This document shows, in pieces, positions 15,949 to 23,849 of a DNA stretch of 27,678 nucleotides. The notes below the pieces were generated by a model, which worked only from the letters and a program-made list of their open reading frames with translations, had not been told where the DNA came from and did no database searches. Within the stretch, counting starts at the first letter, position 1; the number at the start of each line of letters is the position of its first letter. Made by a program: the position numbers and the translations under genes. Origin of the DNA: DATMBF01 sp035559595 (GTDB lineage: Bacteria; Bacteroidota; Ignavibacteria; UBA10030); NCBI GenBank assembly GCA_035559595.1, contig DATMBF010000009.1, positions 1 to 27,678 on the forward strand, written 5' to 3'.

Positions 15949-15977
15949 TTGACTTTGCAGCCCCTATTTCATATAAT
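15949..15977 (+). promoter_or_regulatory. Sigma-70-like promoter of the sppA operon
   Basis: TTGACT (15949-15954), a 17-bp spacer and a perfect TATAAT (15972-15977) place the start point at about 15984, some 36 nt before sppA. It is the best promoter in the window and lies directly after the trxB terminator. Confidence 0.85.
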
Positions 15978-16020
15978 TCCCTATCTTTCAATGACTTACA
16001 ACCCTCTGTAAAAGGCCTTC

Positions 16021-16923
16021 ATGTCAAAAACCGCCAAGTGGGTTCTGGGACTTGCTCTAATCTTCGTCTTGGTCTTCGGCCTTTTCCTCATCGTGCTCTT
16101 CAACTGGTTCCTTTCGGGCGAGGTCGATGAGTCGTCATCAATATCCGGCGAAAAATTGGCGGTCATCGAATTGCAAGAGCCCATCCTCAATTCAGAAGAA
16201 GTTGTTCGCCAGTTTAAGAAGTATCGTGACAACCGATCGGTAAAGGCTATTGTCTTCCGCGTTGACTCACCGGGCGGCGGAGTGGCGGCAAGTCAGGAAA
16301 TCTACGAGGAAGTGAAGAAGACACGAGAGAGCGGCAAGCCCGTTGTGGTTTCGATGGGATCAATTGCGGCGAGTGGAGGATACTATGTTTCCTGTGCAGC
16401 GAATACGATCGTGGCGAATCCCGGTACGCTCACGGGGAGCATCGGCGTGATCTTCCAGTTTCTCCACTTCGATCAACTGATGAAAAAGATCGGCGTGGAT
16501 GCCTCGACGTATAAGACCGGAAGGTTCAAGGACATCGGCTCGCCGTTTCGCAGGCCGAGCGGTGATGAGAAAGCATTCTTCGATCAACTTCTTGCGGATG
16601 TGTACGATCAGTTTGTCACCACAGTCGCAGAAGAAAGGAAACTCGCACGACGAAAAGTGCTGCAATATGCCGACGGACGCATTTTTACCGGTCGCCAAGC
16701 CTACGAATACGGTTTTGTCGATACGCTGGGAACATTCGAAGACGCCGTTGCTATCGCAGCAGCATTGGGAGGAATAGAGGGGAAGCCGAGGGTGGTGAAA
16801 GAACGAAAGAGGAAGGGATTCTGGCGGGAGTTGTTCGGCGAAGCGGCGTCGGAACTGCGATCGATGCGTGCCGAGTTTCTGGATCAGCCGATTGTGCAGT
16901 ACCGTTTTGTCGCTCCTCAATAA
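16021..16923 (+). CDS. sppA: Signal peptide peptidase SppA, short form
   Basis: This 300-residue member of peptidase family S49 degrades cleaved signal peptides in the membrane. One N-terminal membrane segment (about residues 7-30) anchors a periplasmic domain. The serine nucleophile is Ser118 in SIAASGGYYV, and the general-base lysine is probably Lys170 in GRFKDIGSP. The motif GTLTGSIGVI is also conserved. It is the single-domain type, like Bacillus SppA, rather than the double-length E. coli enzyme. It is the first gene behind the strong promoter at 15949-15977 and is followed after 18 bp by an HU gene. Confidence 0.95.
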   Translation: MSKTAKWVLGLALIFVLVFGLFLIVLFNWFLSGEVDESSSISGEKLAVIELQEPILNSEEVVRQFKKYRDNRSVKAIVFRVDSPGGGVAASQEIYEEVKKTRESGKPVVVSMGSIAASGGYYVSCAANTIVANPGTLTGSIGVIFQFLHFDQLMKKIGVDASTYKTGRFKDIGSPFRRPSGDEKAFFDQLLADVYDQFVTTVAEERKLARRKVLQYADGRIFTGRQAYEYGFVDTLGTFEDAVAIAAALGGIEGKPRVVKERKRKGFWRELFGEAASELRSMRAEFLDQPIVQYRFVAPQ

Positions 16924-16941
16924 CAACCTCAGGAGGCTGCC

Positions 16942-17244
16942 TTGACAAAAGCAGACATCGTTGACGTTATCGCTTCAGCCACGGGACTGACAAAAGTGGA
17001 GACGGAAGCGGTGGTGGATGGATTCATCTCAACGGTCATTAACGCGATGAAAGAGGGGAGGAATATTGAGATCCGTGGCTTCGGAAGCTTCAAGGTCAAG
17101 AAACGGAAGGGGCGAGTTGCGAGAAATCCGCGTACCGGCGAGCAGGTGATGGTGGGGGAACATTATGTCCCCCTCTTCAAAGTGTCGAAAGATGTAAAAC
17201 ATCTGGTCGATGAGAATCTCAAAAAGAAAACTGCTCAGGCATAA
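16942..17244 (+). CDS. HU/IHF-family DNA-binding protein
   Basis: This 100-residue histone-like protein bends and compacts DNA as a dimer. It has the family pattern: helices from TKADIVDVIA to FISTVINAMKEG, then IEIRGFGSFKVKKRKGRVAR and the DNA-arm motif ARNPRTGEQV. The start is TTG at 16942, fixed by AGGAGG six bases before it and by the usual N-terminus (M)TKADIV. It could be HU or an IHF-like paralogue; the sequence does not decide. It lies between sppA and a zinc-ribbon/TPR gene in the same run. Confidence 0.94.
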   Translation: MTKADIVDVIASATGLTKVETEAVVDGFISTVINAMKEGRNIEIRGFGSFKVKKRKGRVARNPRTGEQVMVGEHYVPLFKVSKDVKHLVDENLKKKTAQA

Positions 17245-17249
17245 AGGCG

Positions 17250-18092
17250 ATGCAGCCTCGACTGATCTGTTCAACATGTGAGAAGGAAATTCGCTGGGCC
17301 GACAAATTCTGCGCCTCGTGTGGAGAGGCGGTGGAACTTCCGATTCAGGTCGGCGTTCGAGATTCGCACGCATCGGGTACGTTGAGCTGTAAGATGTGTG
17401 GAGAGGGGAATGACGCCGAGAACGAGTTCTGCCAATCCTGCGGAGCACCGTTGGCCGGGGGCCGTAAGAAACGAAAAAAGACAACCCAAAACGAAGAGCC
17501 GCGCGATCGAAAGGTTCGTGAACCTGCCCCACTGTCGTGGAAATCGCTGGCATTCTTCGGTGTGTTTCTGATTGGCGGTGTTGTTGCGCTTGAGCTTCTG
17601 ACAGGAAGAACGCCGCTTCCGGAAGCAGAACATCGTCACGACCCGCCAGCCGCAAATATGCAAGCGTTGCCGCAGATCGAGGAGCTCGAACGAAAGGTCG
17701 CCGCTCACCCCAACGACTTCTCGCTCGTGCTTCAGCTTGCCAATCTTCTGCACGATAATCGCTTCTACGAAAAAGCCATCACGAATTACCGTCGCTATCT
17801 GGAAAAAAATCCGAACGACGCCGATGCGCGGGTGGATCTTGGAATTTGTCTGAACGACACGGGGAAAAGGGAGGAAGCGAAACGTGAAATGCAGGAGGCG
17901 ATCCGCAAGAATCCCAAACACCAGCTGGCGCATTTCAATTTAGGAATTGTCTTTCTGCAGGAAGGGGATGTGAAGCAGGCGAACGAGTGGTTTCGGAAAG
18001 CCATCGATCTGGCTCCGAACACCGAAGCGGCTCAGCGGGCGAGAACTCTCCTTGCCCAGCACGCCGATCCGACAACCCAACAAACCAACTAG
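17250..18092 (+). CDS. Double zinc-ribbon, single-membrane-segment TPR protein
   Basis: This is a 280-residue protein of mixed build. Two zinc ribbons stand at the N-terminus (CSTC with CASC at about 8-24, then CKMC with CQSC at about 47-64). A basic stretch (GGRKKRKK) and one membrane segment (about 97-113, FFGVFLIGGVVALELL) follow. The rest holds three to four TPR-like repeats, such as NRFYEKAITNYRRYLEKNPN and GDVKQANEWFRKAIDLAPN. The TPR part is expected on the far side of the inner membrane from the ribbons. Function is unknown, with protein-protein assembly likely. It starts 5 bp after the HU gene and ends 11 bp before the bS22-like gene. Confidence 0.88.
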   Translation: MQPRLICSTCEKEIRWADKFCASCGEAVELPIQVGVRDSHASGTLSCKMCGEGNDAENEFCQSCGAPLAGGRKKRKKTTQNEEPRDRKVREPAPLSWKSLAFFGVFLIGGVVALELLTGRTPLPEAEHRHDPPAANMQALPQIEELERKVAAHPNDFSLVLQLANLLHDNRFYEKAITNYRRYLEKNPNDADARVDLGICLNDTGKREEAKREMQEAIRKNPKHQLAHFNLGIVFLQEGDVKQANEWFRKAIDLAPNTEAAQRARTLLAQHADPTTQQTN

Positions 18093-18103
18093 AGGAGGAT
18101 GCT

Positions 18104-18199
18104 ATGCCCAGTGGCAAAAAGCGTAAGCGCCACAAGATGGCAACGCACAAGCGGAAAAAGCGTCTCCGCAAGATGCGTCACAAGAAGAAGCATCGTTAA
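18104..18199 (+). CDS. bS22/mS38-like small ribosomal protein (AURKAIP1/COX24 domain)
   Basis: This very small gene encodes 31 residues, mostly Lys, Arg and His, beginning MPSGKKRKRHKMATHKRKKR. It fits the AURKAIP1/COX24-domain peptides annotated in Bacteroidota, related to actinobacterial bS22 and mitochondrial mS38, which bind near the 30S decoding region. GAGGAGG stands six bases before the ATG. The stop is TAA at 18197, and a terminator hairpin follows directly. It is easily missed because of its length and because a longer unrelated frame covers it. Confidence 0.9.
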   Translation: MPSGKKRKRHKMATHKRKKRLRKMRHKKKHR

Positions 18200-18212
18200 T
18201 CCTAAATTACAG

Positions 18213-18264
18213 TCTGCCCTGCTGATGTTCCGGTCGAGTCTGAGTCGGCGGGGCAGATTCTTGT
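18213..18264 (+). terminator. Probable terminator after the bS22-like gene
   Basis: TCTGCCCTGCTG (18213-18224) pairs with CGGCGGGGCAGA (18246-18257) over 12 bp, including two G-U pairs, with a 21-nt loop. It is followed by TTCTTGTTTTCC. The T tract is interrupted, so efficiency is uncertain. Confidence 0.65.
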
Positions 18265-18302
18265 TTTCCTGTTTTGTCTCCCTTACTCCGGTGTTTGTCG
18301 GC

Positions 18303-19193
18303 ATGTCGCGACTCTTATCCTTAACTCGTATCGCTGTTTTTCTCTTCATCTTTGTCACTGACGCGCTCGGGTGGGGATTTTGGGCGCATCGGGAAATCCA
18401 TCGATATGCCATCCAGTCTCTTCCCGAGGAGATGCAGCCGTTCTTCACCGCGTTTGCGGATACGATCATTGCCCGATCTGTCGAGGCGGATCGGCGAAGA
18501 AACTCGGATCCAACAGAAGAATTCCACCACTTCATCGATATCGATCGGTACGGTTCGTACCCGTTTCGTGAGCTTCCCCGCCAATACGAGGAGGCGGTAG
18601 CCAAATTCGGGAAAACAAAGGTCGACAGCAATGGAACGGCACCGTGGCGTATCGCTGATTTCATGAAGAAGCTGACGGATGCGATGAAACGAAAGGACAA
18701 AGCCGACATTCTCTTTTACGCCTCAAACATTGGTCATTACGTGGCAGATATTCATGTTCCCCTCCATACGACCGAGAATTACGATGGTCAGCTCACGAAT
18801 CAAAAGGGACTCCACGCACGGTGGGAATCGCGAATTCCCGAGATGTTCGGGAAAACGTTCAATCTTCAAGCCCAACCTGCAACATATATTTCCGATCCGC
18901 TGAACTTTGCCTTCGAGGTCGTTTTGGAAAGCTATGCGAAGGTGGATTCGGTTCTCAACTTAGATTTGAAGGCACGCGAGGGGATTCCGGAGGAGGAGCT
19001 CTTCAAGGTTACACAACGGCGGGGAAGAACCGAGTATCAACTGAGCGATCGTTACTTTCAGCAGTATCATGAATTGTTGAATGGGATGGTTGAGAATCAG
19101 ATGCAACGCTCAATCAAGGCTGTTGCAAGTTGTTGGTACACAGCATGGGTTGATGCAGGGAAGCCGGACCTCTCTGAGATTTCACTGCGGTAA
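18303..19193 (+). CDS. Zinc-dependent phospholipase C / S1-P1 nuclease-like exported protein
   Basis: This 296-residue protein has a signal peptide (residues 1-23, ending ALG). The mature form would begin with Trp24, as WGFWAHREIH. In this superfamily the mature N-terminal Trp and a His five residues later bind zinc, and both are present here. Further zinc-ligand regions are EEFHHFIDIDRYG and GHYVADIHVPLHTTENYDGQ. The pattern is that of the zinc-dependent phospholipase C family proteins common in Bacteroidota. True substrates (phospholipid or nucleic acid) are uncertain. ATG 18303 is preferred because it lies beyond the terminator hairpin and gives a good signal peptide, but ATG 18225 is in frame too. 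It is probably periplasmic. Confidence 0.88.
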   Translation: MSRLLSLTRIAVFLFIFVTDALGWGFWAHREIHRYAIQSLPEEMQPFFTAFADTIIARSVEADRRRNSDPTEEFHHFIDIDRYGSYPFRELPRQYEEAVAKFGKTKVDSNGTAPWRIADFMKKLTDAMKRKDKADILFYASNIGHYVADIHVPLHTTENYDGQLTNQKGLHARWESRIPEMFGKTFNLQAQPATYISDPLNFAFEVVLESYAKVDSVLNLDLKAREGIPEEELFKVTQRRGRTEYQLSDRYFQQYHELLNGMVENQMQRSIKAVASCWYTAWVDAGKPDLSEISLR

Positions 19194-19278
19194 GCGGCCT
19201 TTTTCCGAATCGCAACGATCACCGTCCTTTGCGCTGAATCACCATACCTCGATGAATGTAAATACCTTTTTGTTCTGC

Positions 19279-19307
19279 TTGTTTCTTGTTCTCTTATTTT
19301 CTACTTT
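19279..19307 (+). promoter_or_regulatory. Possible promoter of the ytxH unit
   Basis: TTGTTT, a 17-bp spacer and TACTTT lie 36 bp before the YtxH-like gene in a T-rich region. The -10 box equals that proposed for the leftward rpsU promoter. The match is moderate. Confidence 0.35.
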
Positions 19308-19342
19308 TTCTTGAAGGTATATTCAAATGAACGGAGGTCGAT

Positions 19343-19675
19343 ATGGCAAGTGACAATGACGGGATGGCAAAGGGCCTGATCGTCGGATTCATCGCCGGGA
19401 GCGTCGTCGGTGCTGTCTTAGCGCTTCTCTATGCGCCGAAGTCTGGCCGCGAACTTCGTGCCGACATCAAAAAGAAAACCGACGAATTCGTCGAAGATGC
19501 GGAAGAGTATGTCGAGCGGGCGAAGAAGAAGGCGGTCGAGATCGTCAATGAGGGGAAGAAGAAATCCGAAGGGTTGATCAGCGATGCGCGGAAGAGGGCT
19601 GAGTCGCTTCTTGGTGACGCGGAGAGGATTCTCTCCGATGCTCGCACCAAGGGCTCCGAGGGAGAGAGGTCGTAA
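19343..19675 (+). CDS. YtxH domain protein
   Basis: This 110-residue protein has one N-terminal membrane segment (GLIVGFIAGSVVGAVLALLY) directly followed by APKSGRELRADI. That is the defining YtxH motif. A long charged coiled coil rich in Lys, Glu and Ala follows (about 40-105). YtxH proteins are membrane-anchored, stress-related proteins of unknown mechanism. The start has a good ribosome site (ACGGAGG). The following gene has a DUF948-like pattern, matching the ytxG-ytxH pairing known from Bacillus, so the pair may act together. Confidence 0.9.
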   Translation: MASDNDGMAKGLIVGFIAGSVVGAVLALLYAPKSGRELRADIKKKTDEFVEDAEEYVERAKKKAVEIVNEGKKKSEGLISDARKRAESLLGDAERILSDARTKGSEGERS

Positions 19676-19710
19676 CATCGACGCTCCGAAGTTCTCTCAG
19701 CCAGTCCATA

Positions 19711-20184
19711 GTGACACGAAACGATGACCTCACCGGAGAGGTGACGGTCGGAAGCGGCACTTTATCATTAACGGAGACTGCTTTGGAAACCCTGCTAAAG
19801 ATAGCTCAACTCGTCGCCCTTCTCAGCGTCGCAGCCCTCTGCCTCTACTTGATTGCCACGCTCGTGCGCCTCAAAGATGTGGTGATCAAGCTGCAGCAGG
19901 ATGTATCGGACATGAGCTCGAACGCAAAACCTGTTCTGGCGAACCTCGTCACCGTGACCGAAAAGCTGAAATCGATCACGACAAAGATCGACGAACAGGT
20001 TGGGCTTGTCAAAGGCTCGCTCGAGTCGCTGAAGCAAGCTGCCGACAATGTCGTCATGTTCGAGCAGCAAATCCAGCGGCAACTTGAGGAACCGATCCTC
20101 CGTGTTACATCCGTGTTCGGCGCACTGGTGGATCGCTTTGCAGGATTCTTCGATCGCTTTCGCGGCCGTCGGCAGGAACACTAG
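19711..20184 (+). CDS. DUF948-like membrane protein
   Basis: This 157-residue protein (if read from GTG 19711) has one membrane segment (about 30-50, VALLSVAALCLYLIATLV). A long helical region VIKLQQDVSDMSSNAKPVLA then LKSITTKIDEQVG follows. This repeated spacing of helical heptads is typical of DUF948/YtxG proteins. TTG at 19783, behind ACGGAG, is a serious alternative start and would give a protein beginning METLLKIAQL, with the membrane segment at the N-terminus. It follows the YtxH gene after 35 bp. Confidence 0.75.
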   Translation: MTRNDDLTGEVTVGSGTLSLTETALETLLKIAQLVALLSVAALCLYLIATLVRLKDVVIKLQQDVSDMSSNAKPVLANLVTVTEKLKSITTKIDEQVGLVKGSLESLKQAADNVVMFEQQIQRQLEEPILRVTSVFGALVDRFAGFFDRFRGRRQEH

Positions 20185-20310
20185 GCCCCCGCATTGGCGG
20201 TAACCCTCCGACTCGACTGAAACATCGGCCTACGTTCGGCAACGACAGTCGCAGTTGTGTGATGTCCTTCGTCCGTCATCGAGAAACGCCCGATTTCGAA
20301 GGAGAGCAAT

Positions 20311-22413
20311 GTGACACACGCAAAAGAATTCTCAATTGATAAGATCCGAAATGTCTGCCTGATTGGCCACGGCGGAGCAGGGAAAACAACCCTGGCGGAA
20401 ACAATCCTCTTTTCAAGCGGTGTCATCAATCGCGTCGGCAAAGTCGAAGAGGGCTCCACCGTTTCCGATTATCATCCCGATGAAATTGAACGCCGGATTT
20501 CCATCAATGCCTCCCTTCTCCATTGCGAATGGCAGGGATATAAGCTGAATATCCTCGATACCCCCGGCTACTCGGACTTCACCGGCGAGGTGATGAGCTC
20601 CCTTGCCGTTTCCGACCTGGCGTGCGTTGTGCTCAAGGCTGTGGAAGGAACCGAAGTCGGAACGGAAATCGTCTGGGGGTACACAAAGTCCTATAACACT
20701 CCATCCCTCTTTGTCGTCAACAAATTGGATAATGAGAATGCGGATTTCGATCATGCCGTCGCAACGGCAAAAGACCGGTTTGGACACGATGTGACGATTG
20801 TGCAGTTTCCGGTCAATCAGGGACTCCCCTTCGATTCGTTTGTCGATGTGTTACGAATGAAGATGTATCAATACGAGCGGGATGGGAGCGGGAAGTTCTC
20901 CGAAAAAGAGATCCCCGGAGAGCTGAAATCCAAGGCGGAAGCCCTTCACGAGGAATTGATCGAGAAGATCGCCGAGACGGATGAAGAACTGATGAACAAG
21001 TTCTTCGAGCAGGGAACGTTGCATGATCAGGAGCTGCAGACGGGACTTCGGACGGCGCTGAGAACGAGGAAGATCTTCCCCGTCCTTTGCTGTGCGGCCT
21101 CCTCGAATATCGGCGTTCATGTGTTGCTCGATTTTCTTGCCTCGTATGCGCCATCCCCTGCAGATCGCGGCCCCGCGAAGGCAAAAGACCTGAAATCCAA
21201 CCAGGAAATCATGGTCCCGCCCGACCCGGCGGGTCCGCCGGCGCTGTTCGTGTTTAAGACCGTTTCGGAGCAGCATGTGGGGGAACTTTCGTATTTCCGC
21301 GTCTATTCCGGCACGATTAGCGCAGGGATGGATCTCATTAACGAATCCAATGGAAAGACCGAGCGGTTGGGTCAGCTCTTCCTCATGAACGGCCGCGAAC
21401 GGCGCGACGTGGGGAAGCTCGCCGCAGGCGATATCGGTGCGGTCGTCAAGTTGCGTGATACCCACACAAACAATACGCTGACGAGTAAAACATTTCCCGT
21501 CGTCTTTCCACCCATTGTCTTTCCGGAGCCGGTGATCCGCATGGCGATTGTTTCGAAGTCGAAGGGGGATGAAGACAAGATCGCAACCGGCCTTCATTCG
21601 CTCCACGAAGAAGATCCGACATTTGTCGTGAATGTCGACGGACAGCTTGGCCAAACCGTGATTTCAGGCCAGGGGGAGTTGCATCTGCTGATTGTGACGA
21701 AGAGACTCAAAGAGAAGTATGGGGTCGATGTTGAGCTGACGGAGCCGAAGATACCGTACAAAGAAACGATTCGAAGCGTTGTTGCGCAATCGGAGTATAA
21801 GCATAAGAAGCAGACGGGCGGTCGGGGTCAGTACGGGCATGTGTTCCTCAAGCTCGAGCCGCTCCCGCGAGGCGCCGGTTTTGAGTTTGTCGATGCGGTT
21901 GTGGGTGGCGTCGTTCCCGGACGGTTCATCCCGGCCGTGGAAAAAGGGGTGCTTGAGGCGATGCACAAGGGAGTCCTTGCCGGCTACGAAGTCGTTGATG
22001 TGCGTGTGACGCTCTTTGACGGCTCGCATCACACGGTGGATTCCGATGAGCTTTCGTTCAAGATCGCCGGCTCGATGGCGTTTAAAAAGGGGTTCCTTGA
22101 AGGAAAGCCCGTTCTCCTCGAACCGATTTGTGAAGTCGAGGTCAGGGTACCGGATGAATACATGGGAGATGTGATGGGAGATCTCTCGGGACGCAGAGGA
22201 AAAATCCTTGGCATGGAATCCGAAGGTCCCTTCCAGAAGATCAAAGCCCTTGTTCCGATGGCGGAGCTTCATAAGTATTCCACGATCCTCCGCTCAATGA
22301 CGCAGGGAAGAGGCATCTATCGGTGGAAGTTCTCACATTACGATGAGCTCCCGCGCGACCAGGCGGAGAAAGTCATCGCCGCATCGGAGAAAGCGAAGGT
22401 CGAGGCTGTCTAG
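20311..22413 (+). CDS. Elongation factor G-like GTPase (EF-G2 type)
   Basis: This 700-residue translational GTPase has the full EF-G layout. The G domain has P-loop GHGGAGKTT (19-27), DTPGYSDF (83-90) and NKLD (137-140), followed by domains II-V. Domain IV shows GGRGQYGHVFLKLEPL, and domain V contains EYMGDVMGDLSGRRGKI. The P-loop reads GHGGAGKT instead of the AHIDAGKT of canonical EF-G, and GSTVSDYHPDEIERRISI replaces the usual switch I form. It is therefore likely a second, EF-G2-type paralogue rather than the main fusA, which normally sits with rpsL and rpsG. The start is GTG 20311 behind AAGGAGAG. The 126-bp gap upstream shows no clear promoter. Confidence 0.93.
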   Translation: MTHAKEFSIDKIRNVCLIGHGGAGKTTLAETILFSSGVINRVGKVEEGSTVSDYHPDEIERRISINASLLHCEWQGYKLNILDTPGYSDFTGEVMSSLAVSDLACVVLKAVEGTEVGTEIVWGYTKSYNTPSLFVVNKLDNENADFDHAVATAKDRFGHDVTIVQFPVNQGLPFDSFVDVLRMKMYQYERDGSGKFSEKEIPGELKSKAEALHEELIEKIAETDEELMNKFFEQGTLHDQELQTGLRTALRTRKIFPVLCCAASSNIGVHVLLDFLASYAPSPADRGPAKAKDLKSNQEIMVPPDPAGPPALFVFKTVSEQHVGELSYFRVYSGTISAGMDLINESNGKTERLGQLFLMNGRERRDVGKLAAGDIGAVVKLRDTHTNNTLTSKTFPVVFPPIVFPEPVIRMAIVSKSKGDEDKIATGLHSLHEEDPTFVVNVDGQLGQTVISGQGELHLLIVTKRLKEKYGVDVELTEPKIPYKETIRSVVAQSEYKHKKQTGGRGQYGHVFLKLEPLPRGAGFEFVDAVVGGVVPGRFIPAVEKGVLEAMHKGVLAGYEVVDVRVTLFDGSHHTVDSDELSFKIAGSMAFKKGFLEGKPVLLEPICEVEVRVPDEYMGDVMGDLSGRRGKILGMESEGPFQKIKALVPMAELHKYSTILRSMTQGRGIYRWKFSHYDELPRDQAEKVIAASEKAKVEAV

Positions 22414-22455
22414 GGGAGGATGCTCTCGAAGCATGAACGGTGTGGGAGGACAATA

Positions 22456-23421
22456 ATGAAACGATTACTCTGGTTGTTCTTTTTCTTCCCCGCAACAAGT
22501 TTTCCGCAAGCTGTTGACTCTCTCAGCATCCCGACTGAACAGGCAAATCACAGCTCAACAACTCTGTTATCATTACCGGCGACGGAGGGTGTCCCGGCTA
22601 CGTCAGTTCCCTCTCAGTCTATAAATTACGCACGGCTGGCAGTGATGGGCGGCGTGACGGCGGGCGTGATAACAGGCAGTTATTTGTACGTGAAGGATTT
22701 CTGGTGGGCGAAGCAGAAGACCGCCTTCCAGTTTGACAATTCAAAAGAGCGCTATGCCTTGCACCTCGACAAGGCATCGCATTTCTTTGGCGGGGTGGTG
22801 GAGTCGGATTTTCTCTCAGGTGGATTTCAGTGGTCGGGATTATCGGAAGATCGGGCGTATCTGTACGGAGCGCTTCTCAGTGCTCTCATTTCGACCGCAG
22901 TGGAGTTCAAGGATGGCTACGCTGTTGAACACGGGTTTAGCTTGAAAGACTGGGGAGCGGGTCTGCTCGGAGCTTCATATCCGTACCTCCAGAATCAAAT
23001 TCCCTCCCTTCGAACGCTGAACTTCAAAGTGAGTTACTGGAATCATGTGCCGAAGTACTTTGATATGAAGAGTCAGCTCATCGAGCAACATCCGAAGCTT
23101 GCGTTCATGGATAACTATGGGAACCAAACCTACTGGGCAGTCGTGAATCTTGCATCGATTACGCCAGAGGGGTGGAGAATCCCATCCTGGCTCGGTATTG
23201 CCGTCGGTGGTCGCGCGGGGGATGCCGTGGATGTAATCAGAGACGATGAGCAATTCAAAGAATTTCAGCTTTATCTTTCCCTCGATGTTGATGTCGCACA
23301 GGTTCTACCGGAAAGCGGGGGATTTTGGACCGTTGTTCGAAGAGTCGTTAAGTTCATTCATTTTCCATCTCCCGCCATCCGACTCACCCCGCACATCGCC
23401 TTCTTCGGCTTCTATATGTAG
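22456..23421 (+). CDS. DUF2279 family (YfiM-like) exported protein
   Basis: The 321-residue protein has a signal peptide (MKRLLWLFFFFPATSFPQA). The start at ATG 22456 is supported by GGGAGGA, while a longer reading from 22420 is unlikely. The middle shows the DUF2279/YfiM pattern: WWAKQKTAFQF, LDKASHFFGG, AVEFKDGY and HGFSLKDWGAGLLGA. The latter half is rich in beta strands with Trp and Tyr and ends in a short aromatic strand (HIAFFGFYM), as outer-membrane proteins often do. Function is unknown, and an envelope location is likely. It is the last gene before the long non-coding stretch. Confidence 0.82.
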   Translation: MKRLLWLFFFFPATSFPQAVDSLSIPTEQANHSSTTLLSLPATEGVPATSVPSQSINYARLAVMGGVTAGVITGSYLYVKDFWWAKQKTAFQFDNSKERYALHLDKASHFFGGVVESDFLSGGFQWSGLSEDRAYLYGALLSALISTAVEFKDGYAVEHGFSLKDWGAGLLGASYPYLQNQIPSLRTLNFKVSYWNHVPKYFDMKSQLIEQHPKLAFMDNYGNQTYWAVVNLASITPEGWRIPSWLGIAVGGRAGDAVDVIRDDEQFKEFQLYLSLDVDVAQVLPESGGFWTVVRRVVKFIHFPSPAIRLTPHIAFFGFYM

Positions 23422-23520
23422 CAGTCTTTGAAAAAAGGAAATCGAACCCCTCATCGTAAGAAGCGCTAAGAATGCCGGGGGTCGCAGAGTGCCGAACCCG
23501 AACTGATTGATACAAAGAAA

Positions 23521-23557
23521 CCTCTGCGTATCTCGGCGAACTCCGCGTCTCCGTGGT
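23521..23557 (-). repeat. Dispersed CGGAG-type repeat, copy 1
   Basis: On the minus strand it reads ACCACGGAGACGCGGAG, then TTCGCCGAGATACGCAGAGG. Related units occur at 24729-24770 (+) and 24801-24822 (-), on the other side of the HIT gene. This kind of short GC-rich intergenic repeat is known from many unrelated genomes. Confidence 0.6.
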
Positions 23558-23722
23558 CAGGACTTGTGTTCTTTTCAACATTCTGATTGTACCGTACTCG
23601 AAGAGGAATTTTTGCTGTTTTTCCCTGGCTCCACATCGACGAAAGTCGATACCTATTCCGCAAAACCTTATTACCTCTCACTTCTCCCGTTTTGTTTCGA
23701 TCTCCAACCCACAGCGCCAGAC

Positions 23723-23771
23723 CTCAAATCTCAAATCAACCTTCAACCGTCAATGTTCAACCTCCAACCTT
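23723..23771 (+). repeat. Seven consecutive degenerate heptamers
   Basis: The units are CTCAAAT, CTCAAAT, CAACCTT, CAACCGT, CAATGTT, CAACCTC and CAACCTT, which is 49 bp without a gap. It is the longest and cleanest heptamer array in the window and lies in non-coding DNA. Confidence 0.8.
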
Positions 23772-23849
23772 CCTCTTTTTAAGCAATTCTTAATTTTCCC
23801 TCATCCTCCACTTGAATCGTTGCGCCCGGACACGCTGTAGAAAAAAGAC

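Noticed and set aside
18099..18302. Long N-terminal extension of the phospholipase C gene
   Set aside because: It would cover the bS22-like gene and the terminator, and the extra residues are an out-of-frame reading of the basic peptide.
20185..20310. Possible promoter or RNA element upstream of the EF-G-like gene
   Set aside because: No -35/-10 pair with suitable spacing, T-tailed hairpin or known RNA motif was found.
23507..23840. Several overlapping plus-strand frames
   Set aside because: Their sequence is made largely of the GC-rich repeat and the heptamer array, with no ribosome site or domain.
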